Shown in pieces: positions 48,915-56,836 of a stretch of 64,000 nucleotides of DNA. The stretch is from Oscillospiraceae bacterium (GTDB lineage Bacteria; Bacillota; Clostridia; Oscillospirales; Oscillospiraceae): contig CADAUZ010000008.1 in NCBI GenBank assembly GCA_902791215.1, forward strand, positions 23,803 to 87,802, written 5' to 3'. Numbering within the stretch: position 1 is the stretch's first letter; each line of letters begins with the position of its first letter. The position numbers and the translations under genes were made by a program. Below the pieces are notes generated by a model. The model saw nothing but the letters and a program-made list of their open reading frames with translations. It did not search any database and was not told the origin of the DNA.

Positions 48915-49316
48915 CTATTTGGGAATCTCCGTCAGTTTCTCTTTGATAAGCGGTATGACCGTCAGGTCCGCCGGGAGCCATGCAACATCCTCCAGCTCCT
49001 CTGCGCGGAGCCATTTCGCCGCTTCATGTTCTTTCAGTACAGGTTCCCCGTCACAGATCGTCGCCCAGAAGCACTGCATGCTCAGATGGAACGCGGGGTA
49101 GTCGTATTCGATGGCAGTGAGACGATCGCCGACCGCGATACCGGTGTCCAACTCTTCCCGGATCTCGCGCACCAGCGCCTGCTGCGGCGTCTCCCCCGCT
49201 TCGACCTTGCCGCCGGGAAACTCCCAGCCGTCCTTTTGTTCCCCGTATCCGCGCTGGGTGGCAAAGATCCGGTTGCCGTCCCGGATGACGGCCGCGACAA
49301 CATGTACAGTCTTCAT
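48915..49316 (-). CDS. mutT: MutT-type NUDIX hydrolase (8-oxo-dGTPase-like)
   Basis: This 133-residue protein carries the NUDIX box GGKVEAGETPQQALVREIREELD. The MutT-like context includes VVAAVIRDGNRIFATQRGYG and KDGWEFPGGK at the front, and FWATICDGEPVLKEHEAAKWL later. The likely role is to clear oxidised purine nucleotides. The start at 49316 follows GAAGGGGAGAAAG; a longer frame upstream to 49355 lacks a ribosome site. It is the first gene of a three-gene transcript with DUF5131 and the broken deformylase. Confidence 0.9.
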   Translation of the reverse strand: MKTVHVVAAVIRDGNRIFATQRGYGEQKDGWEFPGGKVEAGETPQQALVREIREELDTGIAVGDRLTAIEYDYPAFHLSMQCFWATICDGEPVLKEHEAAKWLRAEELEDVAWLPADLTVIPLIKEKLTEIPK

Positions 49317-49489
49317 GTCTTTCTCCCCTTCTGCTTGATAATGACAAGATGGCACTCATTATAGAGCACGCAAGGCAAAGGCGCAAGTCGGAAACACAAA
49401 CCTGAATCACTTGATTGCGGAGCATGTTGAGGGTATAATGAAACCGACGAACCGGAAAAGCGTGATCTGTTTTCAAAGGAGGTACAACA

Positions 49490-50404
49490 ATGATGAGAAA
49501 AGCAGTATCCGTATTATTGTCCCTGATGCTCCTGCTGTCCCTTTCCTGTCGTGCTTTCGCACAGGATACGCGGCCTGAGGACGACCTCGCCGTCATGCTG
49601 CCGGTGCATGCGTATGAGCTGACCGGGTCCGTGGAGGTTGAGGGCCGGCAGGGTGTCTGCGCGGAGAACGGGAACTACTGGGTGAGCGGTTCGACAACCC
49701 TGGCAAAGTACGACAAGGACTGGAACCTGATTCTGAAAAATACCGATCCCTTCAAGGGCTATGAGGCCGAGGTCAACCACATCGCGGATATCGACGTATA
49801 CGAAAACGAGCTGTACATCGGCGCCGAGTATTTCATGGACGGCGTCGGGAAAAACATTCAGATCGCGGTCTACGACGGCGATACGCTCGAGCTCAAGCGC
49901 ACGTTCCCCTTTGAGGAGGAGAGCGGCCAGCTTGAATGCTCCGGCATTGCGGTGGACCCGGACACCAAATCGGTCTGGATGTGCTCCTGGGTGGGCGAAG
50001 AGAGCGGCCGCTACCTGTACCGCTATGATCTGGAAACCGGCGCGTATCTCGGCAAGGTCCATATGCAGATGCCGCCCCAGTGGCTGCAGGGCGTGGCTTA
50101 CTATGACGGCTGTCTCTACATGACGGCGGACGACGGCACGGCGGACGACAACGAGCCGGATCACCTCTACAGGACGAAGATCACCGACGGCTGCACGTAC
50201 TGCACCGTCACGCTGGAGCGGACCTTTGACGACTTGACGAAGCAGGGCGAGATCGAAGGCCTGACCTTTGACAAGGAATCGAACAGCCTGCTGCTTCTGT
50301 ACAACAGAGGCGCACGGATCGTCCTCGGCATGCCGCGAGGCTTCTATGACGGTTACGACCGGGAGATCTCCGAAGTATTCACATACAGCATGACAGTGAG
50401 ATAA
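49490..50404 (+). CDS. Secreted beta-propeller-like protein
   Basis: This 304-residue protein has a signal peptide (MMRKAVSVLLSLMLLLSLSC..AFAQ). The Cys at residue 20 is not in a good lipobox context. The mature part repeats short beta-strand units of the propeller type (NYWVSGSTTLAKYDKDW, NELYIGAEYF, KSVWMCSWVGEESGRYLYRYD, GCLYMTADDG), suggesting a six-bladed fold. No catalytic residues are recognised. A good AAAGGAGG ribosome site and a terminator follow an isolated, monocistronic layout. Confidence 0.75.
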   Translation: MMRKAVSVLLSLMLLLSLSCRAFAQDTRPEDDLAVMLPVHAYELTGSVEVEGRQGVCAENGNYWVSGSTTLAKYDKDWNLILKNTDPFKGYEAEVNHIADIDVYENELYIGAEYFMDGVGKNIQIAVYDGDTLELKRTFPFEEESGQLECSGIAVDPDTKSVWMCSWVGEESGRYLYRYDLETGAYLGKVHMQMPPQWLQGVAYYDGCLYMTADDGTADDNEPDHLYRTKITDGCTYCTVTLERTFDDLTKQGEIEGLTFDKESNSLLLLYNRGARIVLGMPRGFYDGYDREISEVFTYSMTVR

Positions 50405-50429
50405 TCCGCTTTCCGTGTTGTACAAAAAG

Positions 50430-50490
50430 CGGCTGCATACTTTTTACTCCCGTACAGGGATGAATCGTATGCAGCCGTGTTCTGTTTTTT
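50430..50490. terminator. Intrinsic terminator, possibly bidirectional
   Basis: CGGCTGCATAC (50430-50440) and GTATGCAGCCG (50467-50477) pair perfectly. A T-run follows on the plus strand, and AAAAAG precedes, giving a T-run on the complement for the convergent small membrane protein gene. Confidence 0.8.
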
Positions 50491-50501
50491 CATTTCAGAG
50501 G

Positions 50502-50702
50502 TCAGGTATTTGCCTGCTTCTCCGCTTTTTTCCGCAGTCCGATATACGTGCCGAGGAAGCCGGCGGTAGCCATGACGAGCGTATGGGGCGCGATGAGTGC
50601 CTGCACAAAAGTCATATCTTTTGCGTACATCACGACCAGCGCCAGAAGCACCCAGCCGACAAGCCCCTCGATCACGGTTCTGATAATCATATTTCTATTC
50701 AT
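50502..50702 (-). CDS. Small two-helix membrane protein
   Basis: This 66-residue protein starts at an ATG (MNRNMIIRTVIEGL) that has a strong AAGGAGGAT site. Two membrane helices are predicted (GLVGWVLLALVVMYA and HTLVMATAGFLGTYIGL), with a Lys-rich end. No family is recognised. Its promoter lies toward the MATE operon, and the two diverge from the 50703-50933 spacer, which also holds a 20-bp tandem repeat. Confidence 0.75.
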   Translation of the reverse strand: MNRNMIIRTVIEGLVGWVLLALVVMYAKDMTFVQALIAPHTLVMATAGFLGTYIGLRKKAEKQANT

Positions 50703-50820
50703 AATGGTATCCTCCTTGTTTTTTATATTGATTTTATATTCGGTAAATTTGCTTTCCTTGTTTCTCAAGCACGGCCTAAAGATAACATATGAAATGTCAC
50801 AGAAGGCTCACAGATCTCAG

Positions 50821-50860
50821 TTTTTTTCACACTGCTCCTGTTTTTTTCACACTGCTCCTC
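50821..50860. repeat. Tandem 20-bp repeat upstream of the MATE promoter
   Basis: TTTTTTTCACACTGCTCCTG is followed at once by the same unit ending in C. The pair ends 2 bp before the -35 box of the MATE operon. Two copies exactly two helical turns apart suggest a regulator or UP-like element binding site. Confidence 0.65.
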
Positions 50861-50862
50861 AC

Positions 50863-50891
50863 TTGCTTTTTTTACGGCATGTGTTTATAAT
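50863..50891 (+). promoter_or_regulatory. Promoter of the MATE/ATP-grasp operon
   Basis: TTGCTT (50863-50868) and a perfect TATAAT (50886-50891) are separated by 17 bp, about 43 nt upstream of the start codon chosen for the MATE gene. Confidence 0.7.
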
Positions 50892-50933
50892 ACATTGAAT
50901 AATATGAATAGATACGAAGAAGGATTAATCGGC

Positions 50934-52685
50934 ATGAATTCTACCCGGCAAAGATACAGAAGAAGCGCGGCGATCCTCAACAAAAAATACAGCCTGTATA
51001 TGATACCGGCGCTGCTTTCCGCCGTGGGGGTATCCCTGAGCGAATTTGCGGACAGCCTGATCGTCGGGCGGCTTTTGAACGAGGAGGCCTTCGCCATCGT
51101 CAATCTCGGCACGCCGATCGTGTTTATGGCCTCCATGGTCTATACGGTCACGGGTCTGGGCGGGTCGCTTTTATACGCGGAGTACCTTGCCAAGAAGGAG
51201 AAGGAACGGGCAGACGCGTATTTTACCGCCTCCACGCTCCTGTCGCTCGCCGCGGGGCTTGTCCTGTTTGCGGAGCTGATGCTCCTTCGCACCAGACTCG
51301 CCGGACCCTTCGGCTGCCCCGATGAGCTGCGGGCGGGCTTCAACCGCTACGCAAGCTACCTGTGCTGGTTTGTCCTTGCGGGTGTCGCGCTGACAAACGT
51401 CACATATTTCCTGCCCGTCGTCGGCAAGCCCTTCCTCTCCATGGGGCTGACCGTTGCGGCAAACGTGATGAACGTCGGGCTGGACATCTTCTTTATCCGC
51501 GTCTTCGGCATGGGCTGTGAGGGTGCGGCCCTGGCGACGGTGGTCTCCTATCTCATTGCCCTTTTTGCCGCTGTTGTGATCTGCCGCTTCCAGAAGGTGC
51601 CGCTGAGACTGCAGAAGCTTGAAAGTCCCTGGCGGTCGATCGCGGAGATCGTCCGGAAGGGCTTTCCCGTCGGGATCGTCCAGGCAGGCTACGCCGTGAC
51701 GGGGATGTTCTGCAATCACTTCATGAACCTCAGCTTCGGCGAGGAGGGCGTCGTGGTGATGTCCCTTTTCGGTCAGATGGATTCCGTCATCTCCGTGGCC
51801 CTCAGCGGCGTCGGCGACAACAATGCCTCTTTCGCCGCCATGCTCAAGGGCGAGGGCGACTACTACGGCATCCGCACCCTGACGCGAAACGTCGCCATCG
51901 GGGTCGTGCTGGTCTGCTCGGCGCTGGCGCTGGGCTTTGTGTGCTTTTCCCGGCCCCTCGCCCACCTCTTCAACATCCATGATGCGGGCTCCCTGCGGCT
52001 CGTTGTCCGGCTCACACCCGTCTATGTCCTGTACTATCCCCTGCGCGGATTGCTGCTGACGCTGCGGGATCTCTACAACGCCCTCGACCGGAGCGTCTAC
52101 GCCACCGTCCTCGGTGTGCTGGACAAGGCGGTCTCCATCCCGGTCGTGGGCTATGGTCTGTATCTGCTCTACGGCGGCTGGGGCCTGATCGCGGCCTTCC
52201 CGGTGAGCATGGCCCTGATCTTGCTGCTGGTCCTGGGCGTCAACTACTATATTTATCGCAAATCCAACGGGCGCTACTCCCCGATCCTGCTGCTCGATGA
52301 GAGCAATCCCCTCAAGGCGCTGTGCAGCTTCACCGTCCGGGGTGACACGGAGGCGCTGGACGCCGCCGTGGAGGAAGGCCTTCGGCCGCATATCGGCGAC
52401 AGGCAGCTGATCAGCCGGACCTGTCTTGCGGTGGAGGAGATCTGCTCCTATATCCACGACAACTGCGGCAAAACTACCCCGGTCGACATCATGATCAGCG
52501 AGAACCGGCACAGCACGATCATCACCTGCCGCAGCCCCGGCAAGCCCTTCTATCCCGTCAAGCCCGAGGGGGAGAAGCTTTCGGCCAATGAGCTGGTGCT
52601 GACAAAGCTGTTTCAGATCAAACACGAATACATTTTCGGCTTGAATTCCACAAGCCTTACCACAGGAGGCGGCTATGAAAAATAA
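50934..52685 (+). CDS. MATE efflux transporter fused to anti-sigma-kinase-like ATPase domain
   Basis: The product is 583 residues long. Residues 1-440 form a twelve-helix MATE transporter (LYMIPALLSAVGVSLSEFAD, VGKPFLSMGLTVAANVMNVG). Residues 460-580 form a GHKL/HATPase_c_2-type domain with N-box ISRTCLAVEEICSYIHDN and a late GLNSTSL. In the G1 box the usual D-x-G-x-P-F reads SPGKPFYP, so the ATP-binding Asp is lost and the domain may bind without hydrolysis. The ATG at 50934 follows AAGGA; an ATG 39 nt earlier lacks a site. It overlaps the ATP-grasp gene by 11 nt. Confidence 0.85.
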   Translation: MNSTRQRYRRSAAILNKKYSLYMIPALLSAVGVSLSEFADSLIVGRLLNEEAFAIVNLGTPIVFMASMVYTVTGLGGSLLYAEYLAKKEKERADAYFTASTLLSLAAGLVLFAELMLLRTRLAGPFGCPDELRAGFNRYASYLCWFVLAGVALTNVTYFLPVVGKPFLSMGLTVAANVMNVGLDIFFIRVFGMGCEGAALATVVSYLIALFAAVVICRFQKVPLRLQKLESPWRSIAEIVRKGFPVGIVQAGYAVTGMFCNHFMNLSFGEEGVVVMSLFGQMDSVISVALSGVGDNNASFAAMLKGEGDYYGIRTLTRNVAIGVVLVCSALALGFVCFSRPLAHLFNIHDAGSLRLVVRLTPVYVLYYPLRGLLLTLRDLYNALDRSVYATVLGVLDKAVSIPVVGYGLYLLYGGWGLIAAFPVSMALILLLVLGVNYYIYRKSNGRYSPILLLDESNPLKALCSFTVRGDTEALDAAVEEGLRPHIGDRQLISRTCLAVEEICSYIHDNCGKTTPVDIMISENRHSTIITCRSPGKPFYPVKPEGEKLSANELVLTKLFQIKHEYIFGLNSTSLTTGGGYEK

Positions 52686-54162
52686 AATTGTCGTGGCAGA
52701 GGCCACGTCCACCGCGTTCAATTATCTGGATGACATCCGCGCCCTGGGCTATGAGCCCGTGATCCTGGAGGCCTATCTTCCTGACGGCTACGCGAGAAGG
52801 ATGCTCGATGAGGAGCGCAGGGTCAAGTACTCCCACATCAAGTACCCCATCACCATCCTCAAGGAGGACCCGGATTATGAAGTGACTCTCCGCATGGTAA
52901 AGGACCTCGACCCGCTGCTGGTCATGCCGGGCGGCGAGGAGGGCGTCGTCATCGGCACGCGCCTGGCGGACGACCTCGGCATGCCGGGGACCCCGTATTC
53001 CAACATCGCCAACATGACACAAAAGAGCGTCATGCACCAGAGCCTCAAAAAAGCAGGCCTCAGATACATCCGCGGCACGGAGGTCAAAAGCTGGGACGAC
53101 TGCCTCGCCTTCCTCGAGGAGACGGGGACGGAGGATGTTGTCCTCAAGCATGACCACGGCGCGGCCTCGGTGGGCGTGCACCTGGTCCACGGCCGGGAGG
53201 AGCTGAAGGCTGCCTTCGAGCAGGAGAGCCGCGCGGACAACAACATGTTCGGCGAGGCGGACACCCGCTTTCTCCTGCAGGAACGCATTTTCGGCACCGA
53301 GTACATCGTCAACACCATCAGCCGCGACGGCATCCCGGCCCTCACCTCTGTTTTCAAATATTTCAAAAAGCGCACGCCGTCCGGAGCCATCATCTACAGC
53401 GGCAACGAATCCATCAACGAACCGACCGAGCAGGAACAGGCTTTGATCGACTATGCGCTCAAGGCGGTCTGCGCCCTCGGGATCACCGACGGCCCGGTCC
53501 ACGGGGAATACATGGTCGACAAAAAAGGCCCCGTCCTCATCGAGGCAAACTGCCGCGTCATGGGCGGCAGCGCGCCTTCGGGCTTTCTCGACAAGGTGTT
53601 CGGCTACCACGAGACGGAGGTGATCCTGAACAGCATGCTGGACAAGGAATACCACCGCAGGTTCCGTGAGCGGCCCTACAAGCCCCTGCGAAAAGGCTAT
53701 GCCAAGGATTTTTCGGCGGCCTCGGACCAGCCGATCTCCTTCTCCGGCATCGTCCCGATCCTGCTGGGCATGAAGAGCTTCTATTCCGGCTGGGTGGAAA
53801 ACGCGGGCAGGACCGACATGCTGCACGAGACCGTCGACCTGGAGACCGAGACGGGCTGCGTCTATCTGGTTCATGACGACCCCGAGGTCGTGAAGCGGGA
53901 GTTTGAGCTTCTCATGTACATCGAGGAAAACTACCCCAAGCTCCTGCAGTCGGATGAGCCGCTGTTTGCCGCGCCGGAGGACAAAACGCAGATCACGCCC
54001 GAGATCGAAGAAGTCCTGAATGAGGACCCGGAGGTCCTGATCTCCAACATCATGGCCTGGTACAAAAACGGCGCACAGGGCGAAGCTGTCGTGCCCGAGG
54101 CGCTGCTGGACGCCGCCCCGTACAATCGCCGCATTATGGAGCTGATCCGGGACCTCTGCTGA
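52675..54162 (+). CDS. ATP-grasp ligase, L-amino-acid-ligase-like
   Basis: This 495-residue protein has an ATP-grasp layout: an N-terminal pre-ATP fold (KIVVAEATSTAFNYLDDIR), the ATP lysine and loop in VVLKHDHGAASVGVHLV, and the metal-binding E-x-N motif VLIEANCRVMGG. The IEANCRVMGG...GYHET pattern is of the BacD/Lal type, which joins two amino acids or an amino acid to a small acid. The C-terminal 150 residues are unassigned. It is coupled to the MATE exporter, so it may make a small compound that the exporter secretes. The substrate is unknown. Confidence 0.82.
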   Translation: MKNKIVVAEATSTAFNYLDDIRALGYEPVILEAYLPDGYARRMLDEERRVKYSHIKYPITILKEDPDYEVTLRMVKDLDPLLVMPGGEEGVVIGTRLADDLGMPGTPYSNIANMTQKSVMHQSLKKAGLRYIRGTEVKSWDDCLAFLEETGTEDVVLKHDHGAASVGVHLVHGREELKAAFEQESRADNNMFGEADTRFLLQERIFGTEYIVNTISRDGIPALTSVFKYFKKRTPSGAIIYSGNESINEPTEQEQALIDYALKAVCALGITDGPVHGEYMVDKKGPVLIEANCRVMGGSAPSGFLDKVFGYHETEVILNSMLDKEYHRRFRERPYKPLRKGYAKDFSAASDQPISFSGIVPILLGMKSFYSGWVENAGRTDMLHETVDLETETGCVYLVHDDPEVVKREFELLMYIEENYPKLLQSDEPLFAAPEDKTQITPEIEEVLNEDPEVLISNIMAWYKNGAQGEAVVPEALLDAAPYNRRIMELIRDLC

Positions 54163-54215
54163 CAGCTGTCGAAACGGGACCGAAACCCCGCCGAATATTA
54201 AAGGGAGGAAAAACG

Positions 54216-55073
54216 ATGAATCAGAAAAAGAGACTTGCCGCGCTGCTGCTGGCATTGATTCTTGTGCTCTCGGGCGTATCGGTATGCTTTGCAGAAACAC
54301 CCGCTGACGCGGAAGGGGCGGCAAAAAGTCCGGAGGAAATCAGGGAGCGGAAAGTGCTGCGTGTCGGCACGGCGGGCGACTATCAGCCCATGTCCTATCT
54401 GGACCCGGACACCGGGAAATACGTGGGTTTCGACGCCGAGCTTGCCGAGGATCTGGCGGCAGAGCTGGGCGTGGAGCTTGAATACGTGAAGACCTCCTGG
54501 CCGACGCTGATGGAGGATACCCTCGCGGGAAAATTTGATCTCGCGATCTGCGGCATCACGATCACGGATGCGCGCCGGGAGCAGGCGCTCATGTCCGAGG
54601 GCTATTTCGGAAACGGCAAGACCGTCCTCTGCCGTGCGGAGGACGCGGACAAATACACGAGCCTCGAGGCGATCAATCGGCCCGAGGTGCGCGTGATGGA
54701 GAACCCCGGCGGGCTCAACGAGAAATTCGCGCGTGAAAACCTGCCTGACGCCTCCCTCACCATCCACGATGTCAACCAGGAGATCCCGGGCCTGGTCGCC
54801 TCGGGCGCGGCGGACGTCATGATCACGGAGATCATGGAGGCGGGCTATTACGTCAGTCAGGACGAGCGCCTCGCCGCGCCGCTGATCTTTGAGCCGTTTA
54901 CCCACGGGCAGCTCGGCGTTCTGATGCCGAAGGGCAGCGAGGCGCTGCTGGCCTACGTCAACAGCTTCCTGGAAAAGGAGAAGAGCTCCGGCAGGATCGA
55001 GGCGCTGGGAGAGAAATATATCTACGGCGCCATCAATCAGGCGGGCGGGGCAGAGCTGCCTGCCGCAGCCTGA
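54216..55073 (+). CDS. PheC-like solute-binding protein (type 3 amino acid SBP fold)
   Basis: This 285-residue protein has a signal peptide (MNQKKRLAALLLALILVLSG...CFAE). The mature part resembles secreted cyclohexadienyl dehydratase PheC more closely than transport SBPs: VGTAGDYQPMSYLD, YVKTSWPTLMEDTLAGKFD, FGNGKTVLCRAEDAD and VRVMENPGGLNEKFA all match PheC landmarks. It could bind an amino acid or act as a dehydratase. No permease or ATPase lies nearby, so a simple import role is not supported. It follows the ATP-grasp gene by 53 nt and is probably in its operon. Confidence 0.8.
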   Translation: MNQKKRLAALLLALILVLSGVSVCFAETPADAEGAAKSPEEIRERKVLRVGTAGDYQPMSYLDPDTGKYVGFDAELAEDLAAELGVELEYVKTSWPTLMEDTLAGKFDLAICGITITDARREQALMSEGYFGNGKTVLCRAEDADKYTSLEAINRPEVRVMENPGGLNEKFARENLPDASLTIHDVNQEIPGLVASGAADVMITEIMEAGYYVSQDERLAAPLIFEPFTHGQLGVLMPKGSEALLAYVNSFLEKEKSSGRIEALGEKYIYGAINQAGGAELPAAA

Positions 55074-55113
55074 CGGCAGCTAATCTATGGACTTTTCAAA
55101 GGAGGCACTATCC

Positions 55114-56070
55114 GTGGAAAAGCACTTTGACCTGATCTGTATCGGCATGGCGCTGGTGGACTCGATCATCCGCGGCTTTGACCCGGAGCCGGTCTCCGCC
55201 TCCGGTTTCCGCGCCGAATCCGGCTCCCTGAACGTGGGCGGTGAGGCGGTCAACGAGGCCATGGCCGCGGCAAAGCTCGGGACAAAAACGGGTATTGTCT
55301 GCGCCCTCGGCGAGGACGACGCGGGGGATATGGTGGAGGCGGCGCTCCGGCGCTGCGGCGTGGACACCGGGCGCATCCTGCGAAGCGCCGAACACCCCAC
55401 CCCCGTCACCACCATGTTCGTAAACGCCGACGGCACGCGCAAATCCATCACCAACGGCGCCCACCGCCATAACTTCCACCCGGAAAAGGACACCGCGCGC
55501 TTTACCGACGCGAGGGCAGTGATCCTCGGCTCCCTGTTTCGCGCGCCCTTCGACGATCCCGCCATCATCGGCGCGGTGCTGGAGGCTGCAAAGGCGGCAG
55601 GGCAGACGGTCTTTGCCGACACAAAGCTGCCGAACTTCCGCTTTCTGACGCTGGAGGATCTGCGCCCTTCCCTGCCGCTCATCGACTACATCACCCCCAA
55701 CGAGGACGAGGCGCGCTATTATTCCGGGAAGGACACGCCGGAGGAGATGGCCGATGTGTTTCTCGGCTATGGCGTGAAGAACGTGGTTATCAAGCTCGGC
55801 GCGAAGGGCTGCTCTTTTAAAAACAGCGATACCGCGATCCGGCTCCCGGCCTGCGCGATCCGGGCGGTGGACGCCACCGGCGCGGGCGACAACTTTGTGG
55901 CGGGCTTTGCATCCGAGCTTCTGCGCGGCGCTCCCGTCGGCGACGCCCTGCGCTTTGCCAACGCCTGCGGCGCCATCTGCGCAAGCGCCGTCGGCGCGGG
56001 CACGGCGCTCAAAAACCGCAGCCAGGTCCTGGACCTTGCAGCGAAGGAGCTGGCAAGGCAGGCATTGTAA
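55114..56070 (+). CDS. PfkB family sugar/nucleoside kinase
   Basis: This 318-residue PfkB fold protein has the N-terminal ICIGMALVDSII and the substrate-side motif GGEAVNEAMAAAKLG. The C-terminal signature DATGAGDNFVAGFASELL holds the catalytic Asp. It phosphorylates a sugar or nucleoside with ATP; the substrate cannot be read from sequence. A GTG at 55114 follows a strong AAAGGAGG site and is preferred to an ATG at 55087 without a site. It lies 40 nt after the PheC-like gene and is the last gene of this gene run. Confidence 0.88.
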   Translation: MEKHFDLICIGMALVDSIIRGFDPEPVSASGFRAESGSLNVGGEAVNEAMAAAKLGTKTGIVCALGEDDAGDMVEAALRRCGVDTGRILRSAEHPTPVTTMFVNADGTRKSITNGAHRHNFHPEKDTARFTDARAVILGSLFRAPFDDPAIIGAVLEAAKAAGQTVFADTKLPNFRFLTLEDLRPSLPLIDYITPNEDEARYYSGKDTPEEMADVFLGYGVKNVVIKLGAKGCSFKNSDTAIRLPACAIRAVDATGAGDNFVAGFASELLRGAPVGDALRFANACGAICASAVGAGTALKNRSQVLDLAAKELARQAL

Positions 56071-56157
56071 AAAAAGAAAATATTTCATAATCCGGGAACT
56101 TTTTCCTTTGCCGTGCGTCTAACAGTCATCAAACAAAAACGCAAAGGAGAGTACACC

Positions 56158-56235
56158 ATGGACGGTCTCGGATTCGATCCCTCTGCCCTGTTGATTGTCG
56201 GCATGCTGATCGGCGTGGTCTACACGCTGCTGTAA
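56158..56235 (+). CDS. 25-residue hydrophobic peptide
   Basis: This short frame begins MDGLGFDPSALLIVGMLIG and ends VVYTLL, behind a strong AAAGGAG site 7 nt from the ATG, and is followed directly by a terminator. A single membrane helix is likely. The ribosome site, terminator and clean boundaries support a real gene. Small membrane peptides of this type often accompany sporulation genes, and two CotF-like coat genes follow, but the function is unknown. Confidence 0.65.
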   Translation: MDGLGFDPSALLIVGMLIGVVYTLL

Positions 56236-56253
56236 TACGGGGAAGATATGGGA

Positions 56254-56285
56254 AAAAGGCGGCTCAGGACGAGCCGCCTTTTTTA
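56254..56285 (+). terminator. Intrinsic terminator after the 25-residue peptide
   Basis: AAGGCGGCTC and GAGCCGCCTT form a 10-bp stem around AGGAC, followed by a T-run. Confidence 0.88.
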
Positions 56286-56362
56286 TTTGCATATTTTCTT
56301 TTCTTTTGGGCAAACTGTCAGCAAAGGGATCTATGATCCCTGACTTGGAAAGGAGAACTTCG

Positions 56363-56536
56363 ATGACGACCAAAGAGCTTCTCTACGTGGACGACGCGCT
56401 GTCCCACGCCCAGCTGCTGGCGACCCAGTTCCAGAACGGGGCCGATCAGCTGCAGGACAACTCCCTGCGCACGCAGGTACAGCAGATGGCCCAGCGCCAC
56501 CGCCAGGTGTACCGGCAATTCTACGATCTTGTGTGA
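56363..56536 (+). CDS. Small spore-coat-like protein (CotF-type, short)
   Basis: This 57-residue protein, MTTKELLYVDDALSHAQLL.., has two helices: TKELLYVDDALSHAQLLATQ and LRTQVQQMAQRHRQVYRQFY. This is the half-length layout of clostridial CotF-related coat proteins. The start at 56363 is set by an AAAGGAG site. It lies 10 nt before the second CotF-like gene. Confidence 0.75.
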   Translation: MTTKELLYVDDALSHAQLLATQFQNGADQLQDNSLRTQVQQMAQRHRQVYRQFYDLV

Positions 56537-56546
56537 GGTGAATGTG

Positions 56547-56795
56547 ATGGACGACAAATGCATTATGGAAGGCCTGCTTCTCGACGCCAAGAGCGTGTGC
56601 GACCTGTATATGCACGGCGCGATCGAATCGAGCACACAGCAGGTGCGGCAGACCTTCTCCGCCGCCTTTGACGACGCCCTGTCCATGGGCGACAGCCTGT
56701 ATCAGCAGATGACCGCCAAGGGTTGGTATCAGACCGACACCGCGCCCGAGCAGAAGGTCCAGCAGACCAGGCAGAAATTCAATCCGACCTGTTAA
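56547..56795 (+). CDS. Spore coat protein, CotF family
   Basis: This 82-residue protein carries the CotF-like segments DDKCIMEGLLLDAKSVCDLY, ESSTQQVRQTFSAAFDDAL and QMTAKGWYQTDTAPEQKVQQ. The YQ(M)TxKGWY-type end is a hallmark of the family. It is probably incorporated in the spore coat in the mother cell. The ATG at 56547 follows GAGGTG within the previous stop region. It is coupled with the shorter coat protein just upstream. Confidence 0.85.
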   Translation: MDDKCIMEGLLLDAKSVCDLYMHGAIESSTQQVRQTFSAAFDDALSMGDSLYQQMTAKGWYQTDTAPEQKVQQTRQKFNPTC

Positions 56796-56836
56796 CGGCG
56801 CAGCCGGGAAACGTCAGCGTTTCCCGGCTGTTTTTA

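Noticed and set aside
52657..54324. Long minus-strand frame opposite the ATP-grasp gene
   Set aside because: The sense strand has coherent ATP-grasp motifs, operon spacing and ribosome sites; the antisense frame has none.
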